Shown here one piece after another: positions 44,265 through 53,688 of a stretch of 64,000 nucleotides of DNA. Both the position numbers and the translations under genes were made by a program. The stretch lies in NCBI RefSeq assembly GCF_028553725.1, contig NZ_CP067125.1:1-64000 (forward strand), in the 5' to 3' direction. The first letter of the stretch is position 1, and each line of letters begins with the position of its first letter. The notes below the pieces were generated by a model. That model was not told the DNA's origin. It worked only from the letters and a program-made list of their open reading frames with translations, and searched no databases. Origin of the DNA: Paracoccus alcaliphilus (lineage in GTDB: Bacteria; Pseudomonadota; Alphaproteobacteria; Rhodobacterales; Rhodobacteraceae).

Positions 44265-45142
44265 GCATCTTTCTGGATCGCGACACCAGGATCATCGTGC
44301 AAGGCATCACCGGCAAGATGGCCCGGTTCCACGCGCGGGAAATGATCGACTATGGTTCGAACGTGGTCGGCGGCGTCGTGCCGGGCAAGGGCGGCGAAAC
44401 CGTCGAGGGCGTGCCGGTCTTCAACACCGTCAAGGAGGCCGTGGCGAAAACCGGGGCCGAGGCGACGCTGGTCTTCGTGCCGCCCCCCGCCGCCGCCGAC
44501 AGCATCATGGAGGCCGCCGATGCCGGTATCCGTTACTGCGTCTGCATCACCGACGGCATCCCCGCGCAGGACATGATCCGGGTCAAACGCTATATGTATC
44601 GTTACCCGAAAGAGCGGCGGATGGTACTGACCGGCCCGAACTGCGCCGGCACCATCAGCCCGGGCAAGGCGCTGCTGGGGATCATGCCCGGCCACATCTA
44701 TCTGCCGGGCCATGTCGGCATCATCGGGCGCTCGGGGACACTGGGCTATGAGGCGGCGGCCCAGCTCAAGGAACACGGCATCGGGGTTTCGACCAGCGTC
44801 GGCATCGGCGGCGATCCGATAAACGGCTCGTCCTTCCGCGACATTCTCGAACATTTCGAGCAGGATCCCGAAACCCATGTGATCTGCATGATCGGCGAGA
44901 TCGGCGGCCCGCAAGAGGCCGAGGCCGCCGAATATATCCGCGATCACGTCAGCAAGCCGGTGGTGGCCTATGTCGCGGGCATGACCGCACCCAAGGGCCG
45001 GACGATGGGTCATGCCGGGGCGATCATCTCGGCCTTCGGCGAAAGCGCCAGCGAGAAGGTCGAGATCCTGACCAGCGCCGGGGTGATCGTCGCCGAGAAC
45101 CCCGCAGTCATCGGCGACACCATCGCCCGCGTCATGCAATAG
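44261..45142 (+). CDS. mtkB: Malate-CoA ligase, alpha subunit (malate thiokinase)
   Basis: A 293-residue CoA-binding subunit. [19 protein letters not shown] and [20 protein letters not shown] form the CoA domain; [18 protein letters not shown] and [16 protein letters not shown] the phosphohistidine side. The phosphorylated His is H251 in MGHAGAIIS. Together with MtkA it converts malate, ATP and CoA to malyl-CoA. The start overlaps the mtkA stop, as expected for subunits made in equal amounts. Confidence 0.94.
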   Translation: MSIFLDRDTRIIVQGITGKMARFHAREMIDYGSNVVGGVVPGKGGETVEGVPVFNTVKEAVAKTGAEATLVFVPPPAAADSIMEAADAGIRYCVCITDGIPAQDMIRVKRYMYRYPKERRMVLTGPNCAGTISPGKALLGIMPGHIYLPGHVGIIGRSGTLGYEAAAQLKEHGIGVSTSVGIGGDPINGSSFRDILEHFEQDPETHVICMIGEIGGPQEAEAAEYIRDHVSKPVVAYVAGMTAPKGRTMGHAGAIISAFGESASEKVEILTSAGVIVAENPAVIGDTIARVMQ

Positions 45143-45156
45143 GAGGAGCAGAGCAG

Positions 45157-46128
45157 ATGGCGACACCCAAGGTTCTTGTCACCCGGCGCTGGCCCGCCGC
45201 TGTCGAGGCGCGGCTGTCCGAACTGTTCGACGCCGATTTCAACAGCTCGGACACGCCGCTGACGCCCGAGGATTTCCGCGAGGCATTGCAGAACTATGAT
45301 GCAGTGCTGCCCACGGTGACCGACCGGATCGGCGCCCCGGCGCTGGAACTGACCCGGCCCCAGACCCGGATCCTGGCCAATTACGGCGTCGGCTACAGCC
45401 ATATCGATCTGGACCGGGTCGGGCGGCATGGCATGGTCGTGACCAACACGCCCGATGTGCTCAGCGAATGCACCGCCGATCTGGCGATGACCCTGCTGCT
45501 GATGGCGGCACGCCGCGCGGGCGAGGGCGAACGCGAGCTGCGCGCGGGACGCTGGACCGGCTGGCGGCCGACGCATCTGGTGGGCACCAAGGTCTCGGGC
45601 AAGACGCTTGGCATCGTCGGTTATGGCCGGATCGGTCAGGAAATGGCCCGGCGCGCGCATCACGGCTTTGGCATGAAGATCGTCGCCTATAACCGCAGCA
45701 AGATCGCACCCGAGGTTCTGGCCCGCTGCGATGCCATTCAGGTGGACAGCATCGACGAATTACTGCCGCAATGCGATTTCGTCTCGCTGCATTGTCCGGG
45801 CGGGGCGGAAAACCGGCATCTGATCGATTCCACCCGCCTGAACCTGATGCGGCGCGACGCCTTTCTGATCAACACCGCACGCGGAGAGGTGATCGACGAA
45901 CTGGCCCTGTCGCAGGCGCTGTGGTTCGAGACCATCGCCGGTGCCGCGCTGGATGTCTTTAACGGAGAGCCGAACATCAACCCCGCCTTGCAGGATTGCG
46001 AAAATCTGGTGATGCTACCGCATCTGGGCAGCGCCACCCGCGAAGCGCGCGAGGCGATGGGCTTTCGCGTCGTGGACAACCTGCGCGATTTCTTCGATGG
46101 CCGCGAACCGCGCGACCGGGTGAACTGA
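45157..46128 (+). CDS. hprA: Hydroxypyruvate reductase / glycerate dehydrogenase
   Basis: A 323-residue D-2-hydroxyacid dehydrogenase. The NAD loop is GIVGYGRIGQEMARRAHHG, catalytic Arg in INTARGEVIDE, Glu in DVFNGEPNI and His in LPHLGSATREARE. It reduces hydroxypyruvate from SgaA to glycerate, which glycerate kinase then uses. It ends the plus-strand serine-cycle operon, with a GGAGGAG site 14 bases after mtkB. It differs clearly from the hydroxyacid dehydrogenase at 29126-30100. Confidence 0.92.
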   Translation: MATPKVLVTRRWPAAVEARLSELFDADFNSSDTPLTPEDFREALQNYDAVLPTVTDRIGAPALELTRPQTRILANYGVGYSHIDLDRVGRHGMVVTNTPDVLSECTADLAMTLLLMAARRAGEGERELRAGRWTGWRPTHLVGTKVSGKTLGIVGYGRIGQEMARRAHHGFGMKIVAYNRSKIAPEVLARCDAIQVDSIDELLPQCDFVSLHCPGGAENRHLIDSTRLNLMRRDAFLINTARGEVIDELALSQALWFETIAGAALDVFNGEPNINPALQDCENLVMLPHLGSATREAREAMGFRVVDNLRDFFDGREPRDRVN

Positions 46129-46139
46129 AAACCGGCGCG

Positions 46140-47153
46140 TCAGCCCTGCGCAAGGATCCGGCGCGCCGCCTCGGCCATATCGCGCAGCCGCACCCCTGCG
46201 GGCGGGATGTCATTGATCCGGCCCGCTCCCTGACCGGCGAACAGCGCCATCGCCTCCATATCGCCGGTGGTGGTGCGCAGCGGTGAATCGGTGCTGAAGC
46301 GCAGGCGGGGCGCATCACCGTCCCAGGCGATGGCGTCGCGGGGCAGGGTGGCCGGGTCATGCCCGAACAGCCGCCCGTCCAGCGCGTCGGTCACGCTATT
46401 GCCGATCACCCGCACCGCCGCGCCCTTGGGCCAGTTCAGCACGAACACATCGGTCAGCACGGTGTCATCACCCGTCGCGGCGGTCACGCGGGTCTTGTGA
46501 TAGTCATGGGCAAAGGATTCCCCGGTGGCCAGAAAGGCGGTGCCGCATTGCACCCCGTCCAGCCCGGCCCGCAGCGCGGCCGCCAGATCATCGCCGGTCG
46601 AGATGCCGCCCGCGATCACCACCGGCAGGCGGCTGACCGCATGGACCCCGACCGCCAGATCAAGCCCGGCTTCGCGGCCATGAACATGGCCCCCGGCCTC
46701 GACCCCCTGCACGATCAGAACATCGACCCCGGCCTGTTCGGCCTCGGCGGCGGCCTGCCGGGTGCCGACCTGATGCAGCACCAGACAACCGGCCTGTTTC
46801 ACCCGCGCAATCACCTCGGGCATGACATCCCAGAAGAACGAAAACGCGCCGATCCCCAGATCGAGACAGCACCGGATCTGCGCCTCCAGCAGGGCCGGAT
46901 CGGTCGCGGAAGGGATCAGGTTCACCGCAAAGGGCCGGTCGGTCGCGGCGCGCAGGGCGGTGACCTCGGACTCGATCAGCGCCGGGTCCTCGCGCACCAT
47001 GCCAAGGGTCGCATATCCCCCGGCTTCGGCCACCGCCGCCGCCAGTTCCCACCGCGCCACGCCGCCCATTCCGGCCAGCAGAACCGGCACCTCGCAGCCC
47101 AGCAGATCGCAAAGGGGCGTATGAAGCGGATCAATGGTGGCGGGCGTCATCAT
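46140..47153 (-). CDS. Nitronate monooxygenase-like FMN protein
   Basis: A 337-residue TIM-barrel flavoprotein of the 2-nitropropane dioxygenase family. FMN-binding features: LLAGMGGVARWELAAAVAEA at the start, LIVQGVEAGGHVHG and VVIAGGISTGDDLAAALRAG with GVQCGTAFLAT. The HVHGR segment in place of the common HRG is typical of one subgroup. These enzymes oxidise nitronates or act as enoyl reductase relatives. It is convergent with hprA, 11 bases apart. No link to the neighbouring pathways is evident. Confidence 0.88.
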   Translation of the reverse strand: MMTPATIDPLHTPLCDLLGCEVPVLLAGMGGVARWELAAAVAEAGGYATLGMVREDPALIESEVTALRAATDRPFAVNLIPSATDPALLEAQIRCCLDLGIGAFSFFWDVMPEVIARVKQAGCLVLHQVGTRQAAAEAEQAGVDVLIVQGVEAGGHVHGREAGLDLAVGVHAVSRLPVVIAGGISTGDDLAAALRAGLDGVQCGTAFLATGESFAHDYHKTRVTAATGDDTVLTDVFVLNWPKGAAVRVIGNSVTDALDGRLFGHDPATLPRDAIAWDGDAPRLRFSTDSPLRTTTGDMEAMALFAGQGAGRINDIPPAGVRLRDMAEAARRILAQG

Positions 47154-47290
47154 GCCGCCAGCCTATGCCCAAGCCCGACGAAAGGAAACCGCCACGCGAC
47201 AATATGCCGGGGGCTGCGTAATGATGCAGGCTGGATTTGCACCCGACCGGCGCGCTATCCTGCCACGACCCCGCATAAGGAGCCGAACGT

Positions 47291-48013
47291 GTGACCATGA
47301 CGACGCGCCGCCCGACCGGCAATCTGATCGAGCCTGTTGTCGGGGCAACGGTGCAATATGTCATCGACACTCTGGCGATGCGGATCGTGTCGCAGGAATA
47401 CGGCACCGACGAGCGCCTGCCGTCGGAACGGCAACTGGCGCAGGATCTGGGCGTGGCCCGCAACACGGTGCGCGAGGCGCTGGACCAGCTGGAGGCGCGC
47501 GGCATGATCCGGCGTCGCGCCGGGTCGGGGTCATTCGTCACCTACAACCCCGAGGGCGCCAGCGAATCGCTCAGCCCGGTCGCCGCGGAAACCGGGCCGC
47601 TGCATCTGCAGGTGGTGCGCAGCATTCTGGAACCCGAAATGGTGCGGCTGGCGATCATCAACATGTCGCCCCGCAAGATCGAGGCTTTGGGAGAGACCCT
47701 GTCGCAGATGGAGGCGGTGCAGACGGATGCCAATGCCTTCGTGCGGCTGGAAGAGGAATTCCACCGCCAGATCGCGGCCGGCACCGACAATCCGCTGCTG
47801 ATCGCCTGCTATAATCTGGTGATCGACGCGCGGCGCCAGTCCTTCCGCGCCGCCATGTATCGCCGTCACCTGACGCCCAGCCGCATCGCCGCCTATCAGC
47901 GCAGCTATAACGCGCTGTTCAATGCCATCACCGCCCGCGTGATCGAAGATGCGACCGAGTTCATGAAGCTGGCCCTGATCGAGGATCAGAAGCTGCTGCT
48001 GCAAGAGGACTGA
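47291..48013 (+). CDS. GntR/FadR-family transcriptional regulator
   Basis: A 240-residue regulator. The N-terminal winged helix spans about residues 20-85 (RLPSERQLAQDLGVARNTVR, then LDQLEARGMIRRRAGSGSFV). The C-terminal FCD domain is all-helical with metal-site histidine in EEEFHRQIAAGTDNPLL. The start is GTG at 47291 with AAGGAG eight bases before; an ATG at 47297 is too far. The 3' end overlaps the convergent binding-protein gene by 53 bases. Being next to tmm and tdm, it may control methylamine use. Confidence 0.9.
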   Translation: MTMTTRRPTGNLIEPVVGATVQYVIDTLAMRIVSQEYGTDERLPSERQLAQDLGVARNTVREALDQLEARGMIRRRAGSGSFVTYNPEGASESLSPVAAETGPLHLQVVRSILEPEMVRLAIINMSPRKIEALGETLSQMEAVQTDANAFVRLEEEFHRQIAAGTDNPLLIACYNLVIDARRQSFRAAMYRRHLTPSRIAAYQRSYNALFNAITARVIEDATEFMKLALIEDQKLLLQED

Positions 48014-49277
48014 GGTCGGGCGCCCCGATGCGCTGGTGCCACATCTGCCCCAGATCCTCGAAATGCTGGCGCAGCAGCGGGCCGTGACGCGCCAGCCAGT
48101 CAAGGATCGAGCCGAATTCGATGATCCGCGCCCGACCGTCGCGGATGCCGACCACCGGCCAGTCGCCGACCAGCGCATTGTCGATCCCGAACAGCTCGGC
48201 CCCCGACCAGCGCGCGTCACCAAAGACATGGGGCATCTGCTGGTGACGCTTCATCGCCGCCAGAACCGTGACCGGCACGGTCGTATCCGCGCTTTCAACG
48301 GCATTGTGCCACAGGTCCAGAATCGAGGCATATTCCCAGCTGACCGCGCTCCATTCCCCCGGAAAGCGGGTGTTGTATGTGTCGAAGAACGCCTTGGGAC
48401 GGCGAAAGAAGAACGCCTTGTCGGCCAGCAGCGGATCGTCGAAATCGGGAAACTGGAAGGTAAAGCGCGACATGAAATCCGCCGAGGTGCGGGCGATCAG
48501 CTGCGGATAGTCGTCGCCGGTGCAGGTCAGGATCGGGCCGCGCCAGCCAAGGTCATGGGCGGCCTCGGTCAATGCGCCCACCATCGGCGCGGATGAGGAA
48601 CACCAGCACAGCAGATCCGGCCCGTCAGCCAGCATCGCGGCGACGATGGGGCGGGCGTCGGTCTCGGTCGGGGCATAGCGGATTTCCCTGACCACCTGCC
48701 GTCCCGCCGCCTGAAACGCGGCGCGATAGACCGCCAGCGAGGGCAGCCCCAGCCGGTCGGTCTGGCTGCACAGCGCCACCCGCCGCATGTCGGGTCGGGT
48801 TCGCGCCAGCCATTCGACCCCAGTCACGTTGCACAGCGGATGCAGCTCTGCCGGGGCGATCAGCGACCGCGTGTCGGGCGACAGGTCCGAGGTCAGCAGC
48901 GTCGCCACCAGCACCCCGCGCGACATCAGCCAGGGCAGGGCGGGCGCGAAACTGTCGCCGCCAAGCGTCAGGATCAGCCGCGTCCGGTGGCGTTCGACCA
49001 TGTCGCGCGCGGCCTCCAGCGTCGCGGCGGGATCGACAGCGCTGTCATGGGCGACGATCTCGACCAGATGGCGCTTGCCCGCGACCATCAGCCCGCCATG
49101 TTCGTTGACCCAATCCACCCAGATGCGACAGCCCTCCAGCCCCGGAAGGCCCCATCGCTGTTCCGGCCCCGACAGGGGCGCCAGAAAACCGATCCGCAAC
49201 GGCGACCGATTCTCTGCGTTCAGTCTTGGGATCGAGCCCGCCACCAACAGGCGCTGAGCAAGCGATGGAATGCGCAT
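47961..49277 (-). CDS. Orphan leaderless branched-chain-type (Peripl_BP_6) binding protein, AmiC-like
   Basis: A 438-residue type I binding-fold protein: [34 protein letters not shown] and [20 protein letters not shown] are family-typical. The N-terminus lacks a hydrophobic signal, and no permease or ATPase is near. AmiC and FmdD-like relatives act as cytoplasmic ligand sensors or as amide/urea binders. The start at 49277 has an AGGTGG site. It is divergent from tmm with 171 bp between, and convergent with the GntR gene. A methylamine or amide sensor is plausible but unproven. Confidence 0.82.
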   Translation of the reverse strand: MRIPSLAQRLLVAGSIPRLNAENRSPLRIGFLAPLSGPEQRWGLPGLEGCRIWVDWVNEHGGLMVAGKRHLVEIVAHDSAVDPAATLEAARDMVERHRTRLILTLGGDSFAPALPWLMSRGVLVATLLTSDLSPDTRSLIAPAELHPLCNVTGVEWLARTRPDMRRVALCSQTDRLGLPSLAVYRAAFQAAGRQVVREIRYAPTETDARPIVAAMLADGPDLLCWCSSSAPMVGALTEAAHDLGWRGPILTCTGDDYPQLIARTSADFMSRFTFQFPDFDDPLLADKAFFFRRPKAFFDTYNTRFPGEWSAVSWEYASILDLWHNAVESADTTVPVTVLAAMKRHQQMPHVFGDARWSGAELFGIDNALVGDWPVVGIRDGRARIIEFGSILDWLARHGPLLRQHFEDLGQMWHQRIGAPDLSPLAAAASDPRSGPAS

Positions 49278-49448
49278 AAAACCACCTATACCCGGTTTTT
49301 CGCGCATCCAATGCTTAATAATGAGCGGGAATCGTATTCCGGTGAAGAAAAATTCTTGACCGAGAGGCGCATCCGGTTCCTACTTGGTTCATGCCGGGGG
49401 AACCAGTTGGAAAAATTGGTCCATACCGCAAGACAGGGAGCTAGGATC

Positions 49449-50792
49449 ATGACGAAACGTATCGCCATCATCGGTGCGGGCCCTTCGGGGTTGGCTCAAC
49501 TGCGGGCTTTTCAGTCGGCGGCAAGGAATGGCGCGGATATTCCCGAAATCGTCTGCTTTGAAAAGCAATCGAACTGGGGCGGTCTGTGGAACTACACCTG
49601 GCGCACCGGGCTGGATGAAAATGGCGAGCCGGTGCATTGTTCGATGTATCGCTATCTGTGGACCAACGGCCCGAAAGAGGGGCTGGAATTCGCCGATTAT
49701 TCCTTCGAGGAGCATTTCGGCAAGCAGATCGCCTCTTATCCGCCGCGCGCCGTGATGTTCGACTATATCGAGGGGCGGGTGCTGAAGGCGGGGGTGCGCG
49801 ACTGGATCCGTTTTTGCACCGTCATCCGTCATGTCGAATATGACGAGGCCACCACCCGCTTCACCGTCACCGCGCATGATCTGGACGACGACCGGATGTA
49901 CAAGGAAGAATTCGATCATGTGATCGTGGCCTCGGGTCATTTCTCGACGCCGAACGTGCCGGAATACGAGGGTTTTTCCACCTTCAACGGCCGCATCCTG
50001 CACGCCCATGACTTCCGCGACGCCCGCGAATTCGAAGGCAAGGACGTGCTGATCCTGGGATCGTCCTATTCGGCCGAGGACATCGGCTCTCAATGCTGGA
50101 AATACGGCGCGAAAACGATCACCTCATGCTATCGCTCGGCGCCGATGGGTTTCGAATGGCCCGACAACTGGGATGAGCGGCCCGCGCTGGTCCGTATCGA
50201 GGACCGGACCGCAGTGCTGGCCGACGGCACCCGCAAAGAGATCGACGCGATCATCCTGTGCACCGGATACAAGCATTATTTCCCCTTCCTGCCCGACGAC
50301 CTGCGGCTGAAGACCGCGAACCGGCTGGCGACGGCGGATCTCTATAAGGGGGTGGTCTGGGTGCATAATCCGCGCCTGTTCTATCTGGGTATGCAGGATC
50401 AGTGGTTCACCTTCAACATGTTCGACGCGCAGGCATGGTATGTGCGCGACGTCATTCTGGGCCGGATCGAGTTGCCCTGCGACAAACAGGCGATGATGGC
50501 CGATGTCCGCGAGCGCGAAGACCGCGAAGAGGCGTCCGACGACGTGAAATATGCGATCCGCTATCAGGCCGATTACGTCAAGGAACTGATCGCGGAAACC
50601 GACTATCCCAGCTTTGACGTGGACGGGGCCTGCGGGGCGTTTCTGGAATGGAAGAAGCACAAGGCCGAGGACATCATGGCCTTCCGCAACCACTCTTACA
50701 AATCGGTCATCACCGGCACCATGGCGCCGAAACATCACACGCCGTGGAAAGATGCGCTGGACGATTCGATGGAAGCCTATCTGGTCAACTGA
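49449..50792 (+). CDS. tmm: Trimethylamine monooxygenase (FMO family)
   Basis: A 447-residue flavin monooxygenase. FAD motif GAGPSG (residues 9-14), FMO signature [11 protein letters not shown], and NADPH motif [10 protein letters not shown] are all present. The run [28 protein letters not shown] and [13 protein letters not shown] matches bacterial Tmm of Methylocella and the Roseobacter group. It oxidises trimethylamine to the N-oxide with NADPH and O2. It is followed 54 bp on by tdm, which demethylates the product. Confidence 0.95.
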   Translation: MTKRIAIIGAGPSGLAQLRAFQSAARNGADIPEIVCFEKQSNWGGLWNYTWRTGLDENGEPVHCSMYRYLWTNGPKEGLEFADYSFEEHFGKQIASYPPRAVMFDYIEGRVLKAGVRDWIRFCTVIRHVEYDEATTRFTVTAHDLDDDRMYKEEFDHVIVASGHFSTPNVPEYEGFSTFNGRILHAHDFRDAREFEGKDVLILGSSYSAEDIGSQCWKYGAKTITSCYRSAPMGFEWPDNWDERPALVRIEDRTAVLADGTRKEIDAIILCTGYKHYFPFLPDDLRLKTANRLATADLYKGVVWVHNPRLFYLGMQDQWFTFNMFDAQAWYVRDVILGRIELPCDKQAMMADVREREDREEASDDVKYAIRYQADYVKELIAETDYPSFDVDGACGAFLEWKKHKAEDIMAFRNHSYKSVITGTMAPKHHTPWKDALDDSMEAYLVN

Positions 50793-50798
50793 ATATCG

Positions 50799-50815
50799 GT
50801 GATCCGGGGCAGGGC
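50799..50815 (+). repeat. 17-base intergenic repeat, second copy at 15774-15790
   Basis: GTGATCCGGGGCAGGGC occurs here between tmm and tdm and also at 15774-15790 between a sugar-binding protein and its permease. In both places it is the left side of a GC-rich stem (here CCGGGG/CCCCGG with a 10-base loop). A related form (GATCGCCGGGGCAGGGC) starts at 32223 after the RpiR gene. Confidence 0.6.
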
Positions 50816-50846
50816 ATCCCCCCCGGTCCTTTCATGGGAGGCAAAC

Positions 50847-53219
50847 ATGCTGCACCTTCAGCCCGATGGCCTGTTCCGGCCGGGCCCGCCATCTGCGTCT
50901 GTGGCGCGCCGTGCGGAGGCTTTTACGCTGGCCGGTGGCGTGGAACGATATGTCGTGCCGGGCGCAGGGGCGATCGCCGTGCAGATCGCCACGGGCGACC
51001 GGATCGGGATCACCAATGACGAGGGCGGGCAAAGCTGCGAGTTCCTGACCGCCCATCCCGACGGGCGACTGGATGCCGGGCTGGTGGATGCCCGCGCGGA
51101 TCGCCCGGCCGAAGGGTTGCGGGCGCTGCTGGTCTCGGGCCATCCGGGGCTGAAACCGCTGCGCCGCCGTCTGGAAGAACGCGGCATCTCGCTGGACGGC
51201 GCGAGGGCCATCGGACTGTTCGGCCCCGGATCGCGCGCGGGCGAGACGGTGTCGTTCACGGTCCAGTCTCCGGGCTGGGCAATCATTGCCGCGCCGGGCG
51301 GGGCGATGGATTTCGACGCGCAGGACACCGCCACGCCGCTGACCGTCCGCATCACCCGCGCCACGCCGCGCCACAAGGGCCGTTTCGCCCTGCCGGTGCC
51401 GCTGGCCGATCCGCTGCTGGATCTGCGGGTCAGAACCGCCACCGCCGAGGCCTATACCGTCAAGGCGGGCGACTTCATCCAGATCATCGATGTGGACGGG
51501 CGCCAATGCACCGATTTCCAGTGCTTCGACGCGCGCAAGCTGGAACGCGGCATCATCGAGCCGCTGGACATGACCACGACCCGGACAGTGCAGCACCATG
51601 CCTATCCGATGCCCGGCCTGCATGGGAAATATATGGATCAGGGCATGACGCCGCTGGTCGAGGTGGTGCAGGACACATGCGGACGCCATGACAGTTTCGC
51701 GCTGGCCTGTTCGGCGAAATACTATGACGACATGGGCTATCCGGGCCATGTGAGCTGTTCGGACAATTTCAACGCCGCGCTGGACCCTTACGGGGTCACG
51801 CCGCGCGCGGGCTGGATGGCGGCCAATTTCTTCTTCAATACCGGCATCGACGCGCATGGCGTGCTGTATACGGACGAGCCGTGGTCGCGCCCCGGCGACT
51901 ATGTGCTGCTGCGGGCGCTGACCGATCTGGTCTGCGTTTCCTCGGCCTGTCCCGACGACACCTCGGCCGCCAATGGCTGGCACCTGACCGATATCCACAT
52001 TCGCAGCTACAGCGCGTCGCAGCGGTTCTCCCGCGCGGTCGCCTGGCGCCCCACTCCTGACGCGGAGCCGATCATGACGCGCGAGACCGCCTTCCATCAG
52101 AACTTCGCCGCCATGACGCGGGATTTCGTCGAATATCGCGGCTTCTGGCTGCCCAATTCCTTTCCGACCTGCGATCCGGTCGAAAGCTATTGGGCCTGCC
52201 GCGAGGGCGTCGTGGTCATGGACCTGTCGGCGCTGCGCAAGTTCGAGGTGACCGGCCCCGATGCCGAGGCGCTGATGAACTGGGTGCTGACCCGCGACGT
52301 CGCCAAGCTGGGCCATGGACAGGTGGTCTATACCGCTATGTGCCACCCGCACGGCGGCATGATCGACGACGGCACACTGTTCCGGCTGGGCGACCAGAAC
52401 TTCCGCTGGATCGGCGGCAGCGACGAAGGCGGCGTCTGGATGCGCGAAGAGGCCGAGCGGCTGGGCCTGAACGTGATGATCCGCTCTTCCACCGACCAGA
52501 TGCACAACCTTGCGGTTCAGGGGCCGAAATCGCGCGAATTGATGTCCGGGATCATCTGGACCCACCCCCATCAGCCGGCTATTTCCGAACTGGGCTGGTT
52601 CCGCTTTGCCGTGGGTCGCATCGGCGGAGAGATGGGGATCCCGGTCGTCGTGTCGCGCACCGGTTATACCGGCGAGCTGGGATACGAGGTCTTTTGCCAC
52701 CCCAGACACGGCAACGAGGTGTTTCAGGCGATCTGGCAGGCGGGCCAGCCGCTGGGGATCAAACCGATGGGACTGGCCGGGCTGGATCTGGTGCGGATCG
52801 AGGCCGGGCTGATATTCGCCGGCTATGACTTCAGCGACCAGACCGACCCGTTCGAGGCCGGGATCGGCTTTACCGTGCCACTGAAATCCAAGAATACCGA
52901 TTTCGTCGGGCGAGAGGCGCTGCTGCGGCGCAAGGAGCATCCCAGCCGCAAATTCGTCGGGCTGGAGATCGAGGGCCGCGATCCCGTCGCGCATGGCGAC
53001 TGCCTGCGAATCGGCCGCGCTCAGGTGGGCGAGATCTGCTCGGCCATGCGCTCGCCGCGCAGCGGGCAGATGATCGCGCTGGCCCGGGTGGATCTGGCCC
53101 ATTCCGAACCGGGCACCGAAGTCGAGGTCGGACGGCTGGACGGTCGCATCAAACGCATCGCCGCAAAAATCGTCCCCTTCCCCCATTACGACCCGAAAAA
53201 GGAACGTCCCCGGTCGTAA
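50847..53219 (+). CDS. tdm: Trimethylamine N-oxide demethylase
   Basis: A 790-residue fusion. The N-terminal half (about 1-400) is a DUF1989 domain with likely zinc ligands in RQCTDFQCFDARKL, HVSCSDNFNAAL and VCVSSACPDDTSAANG. The C-terminal half (about 415-790) is a GcvT-like tetrahydrofolate domain (LMNWVLTRDVAKLGHGQVVY, VSRTGYTGELGYEVF, MGLAGLDLVRIEAGLIFAGY). This order is that of Tdm, which splits TMAO to dimethylamine and formaldehyde, the folate domain capturing the one-carbon unit. The ATG at 50847 has a GGGAGGC site. It supplies C1 to the serine cycle. Confidence 0.94.
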   Translation: MLHLQPDGLFRPGPPSASVARRAEAFTLAGGVERYVVPGAGAIAVQIATGDRIGITNDEGGQSCEFLTAHPDGRLDAGLVDARADRPAEGLRALLVSGHPGLKPLRRRLEERGISLDGARAIGLFGPGSRAGETVSFTVQSPGWAIIAAPGGAMDFDAQDTATPLTVRITRATPRHKGRFALPVPLADPLLDLRVRTATAEAYTVKAGDFIQIIDVDGRQCTDFQCFDARKLERGIIEPLDMTTTRTVQHHAYPMPGLHGKYMDQGMTPLVEVVQDTCGRHDSFALACSAKYYDDMGYPGHVSCSDNFNAALDPYGVTPRAGWMAANFFFNTGIDAHGVLYTDEPWSRPGDYVLLRALTDLVCVSSACPDDTSAANGWHLTDIHIRSYSASQRFSRAVAWRPTPDAEPIMTRETAFHQNFAAMTRDFVEYRGFWLPNSFPTCDPVESYWACREGVVVMDLSALRKFEVTGPDAEALMNWVLTRDVAKLGHGQVVYTAMCHPHGGMIDDGTLFRLGDQNFRWIGGSDEGGVWMREEAERLGLNVMIRSSTDQMHNLAVQGPKSRELMSGIIWTHPHQPAISELGWFRFAVGRIGGEMGIPVVVSRTGYTGELGYEVFCHPRHGNEVFQAIWQAGQPLGIKPMGLAGLDLVRIEAGLIFAGYDFSDQTDPFEAGIGFTVPLKSKNTDFVGREALLRRKEHPSRKFVGLEIEGRDPVAHGDCLRIGRAQVGEICSAMRSPRSGQMIALARVDLAHSEPGTEVEVGRLDGRIKRIAAKIVPFPHYDPKKERPRS

Positions 53220-53688
53220 GACAGGGGGCGGCAGCGAAAGAAAGGCAAGAAAAGGGCAACCCGTTCCACAGCCAAGAGGGAGCTGAAATGTGGAAACTGA
53301 TCTTGCAACCGCGACCGCAATAATCAAACCAAGGCAAGGGGCAGAAGCTGCCTTTTGCCCGCTGACGATCCCGCCCATCCGCTTTTCCCTTGGCTGGCGG
53401 CATTGGCTGACGATCCCCACCGGGCTGACTCCGATAGAGCACAACCGCCACCGGTCCCGGTTGCGACGATAATCCGCCCCGGGATCGCGAAGGAACGGCA
53501 GGTCCGCCGTCGGGGGATATGGCGATGCCCCACGGACCAGCCGGAATCGCCGCGATACAGATAACAAAAACTCCGATTCGACTGGCGCGACATTCCCTGA
53601 TCGGGAATCGCGGACGGCTTGTGCGTGCGTCGTCGCGAATAACAAGACGCTGCGGGATCGGGAAAACAACACCAACAAGGAGAGAAGA
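53220..53688 (+). promoter_or_regulatory. Spacer of 469 bp before the Amt-like gene
   Basis: No gene is supported here. It contains a strong hairpin (53586-53612): ATTCCC/GGGAAT around a TGATC loop, with outer CGCG pairs and a two-base bulge. This lies 77 bp before the Amt-like start and echoes the ATTCC-N5-GGAAT sites on the other side of that gene. An AGGAGAG ribosome site precedes the start. I see no convincing sigma-54 element. Confidence 0.5.

Noticed and set aside
43065..45142. Assignment as housekeeping succinyl-CoA synthetase sucCD
   Set aside because: The pair lies in an operon with sgaA and hprA, opposite malyl-CoA lyase and glycerate kinase; malate-CoA ligase is the consistent reading, though sequence alone does not decide it.
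53281..53310. A sigma-54-like element (TGG...TTGC) before the Amt-like gene
   Set aside because: The distance between GG and GC is 11 bases rather than 10, and it is far from the gene start.
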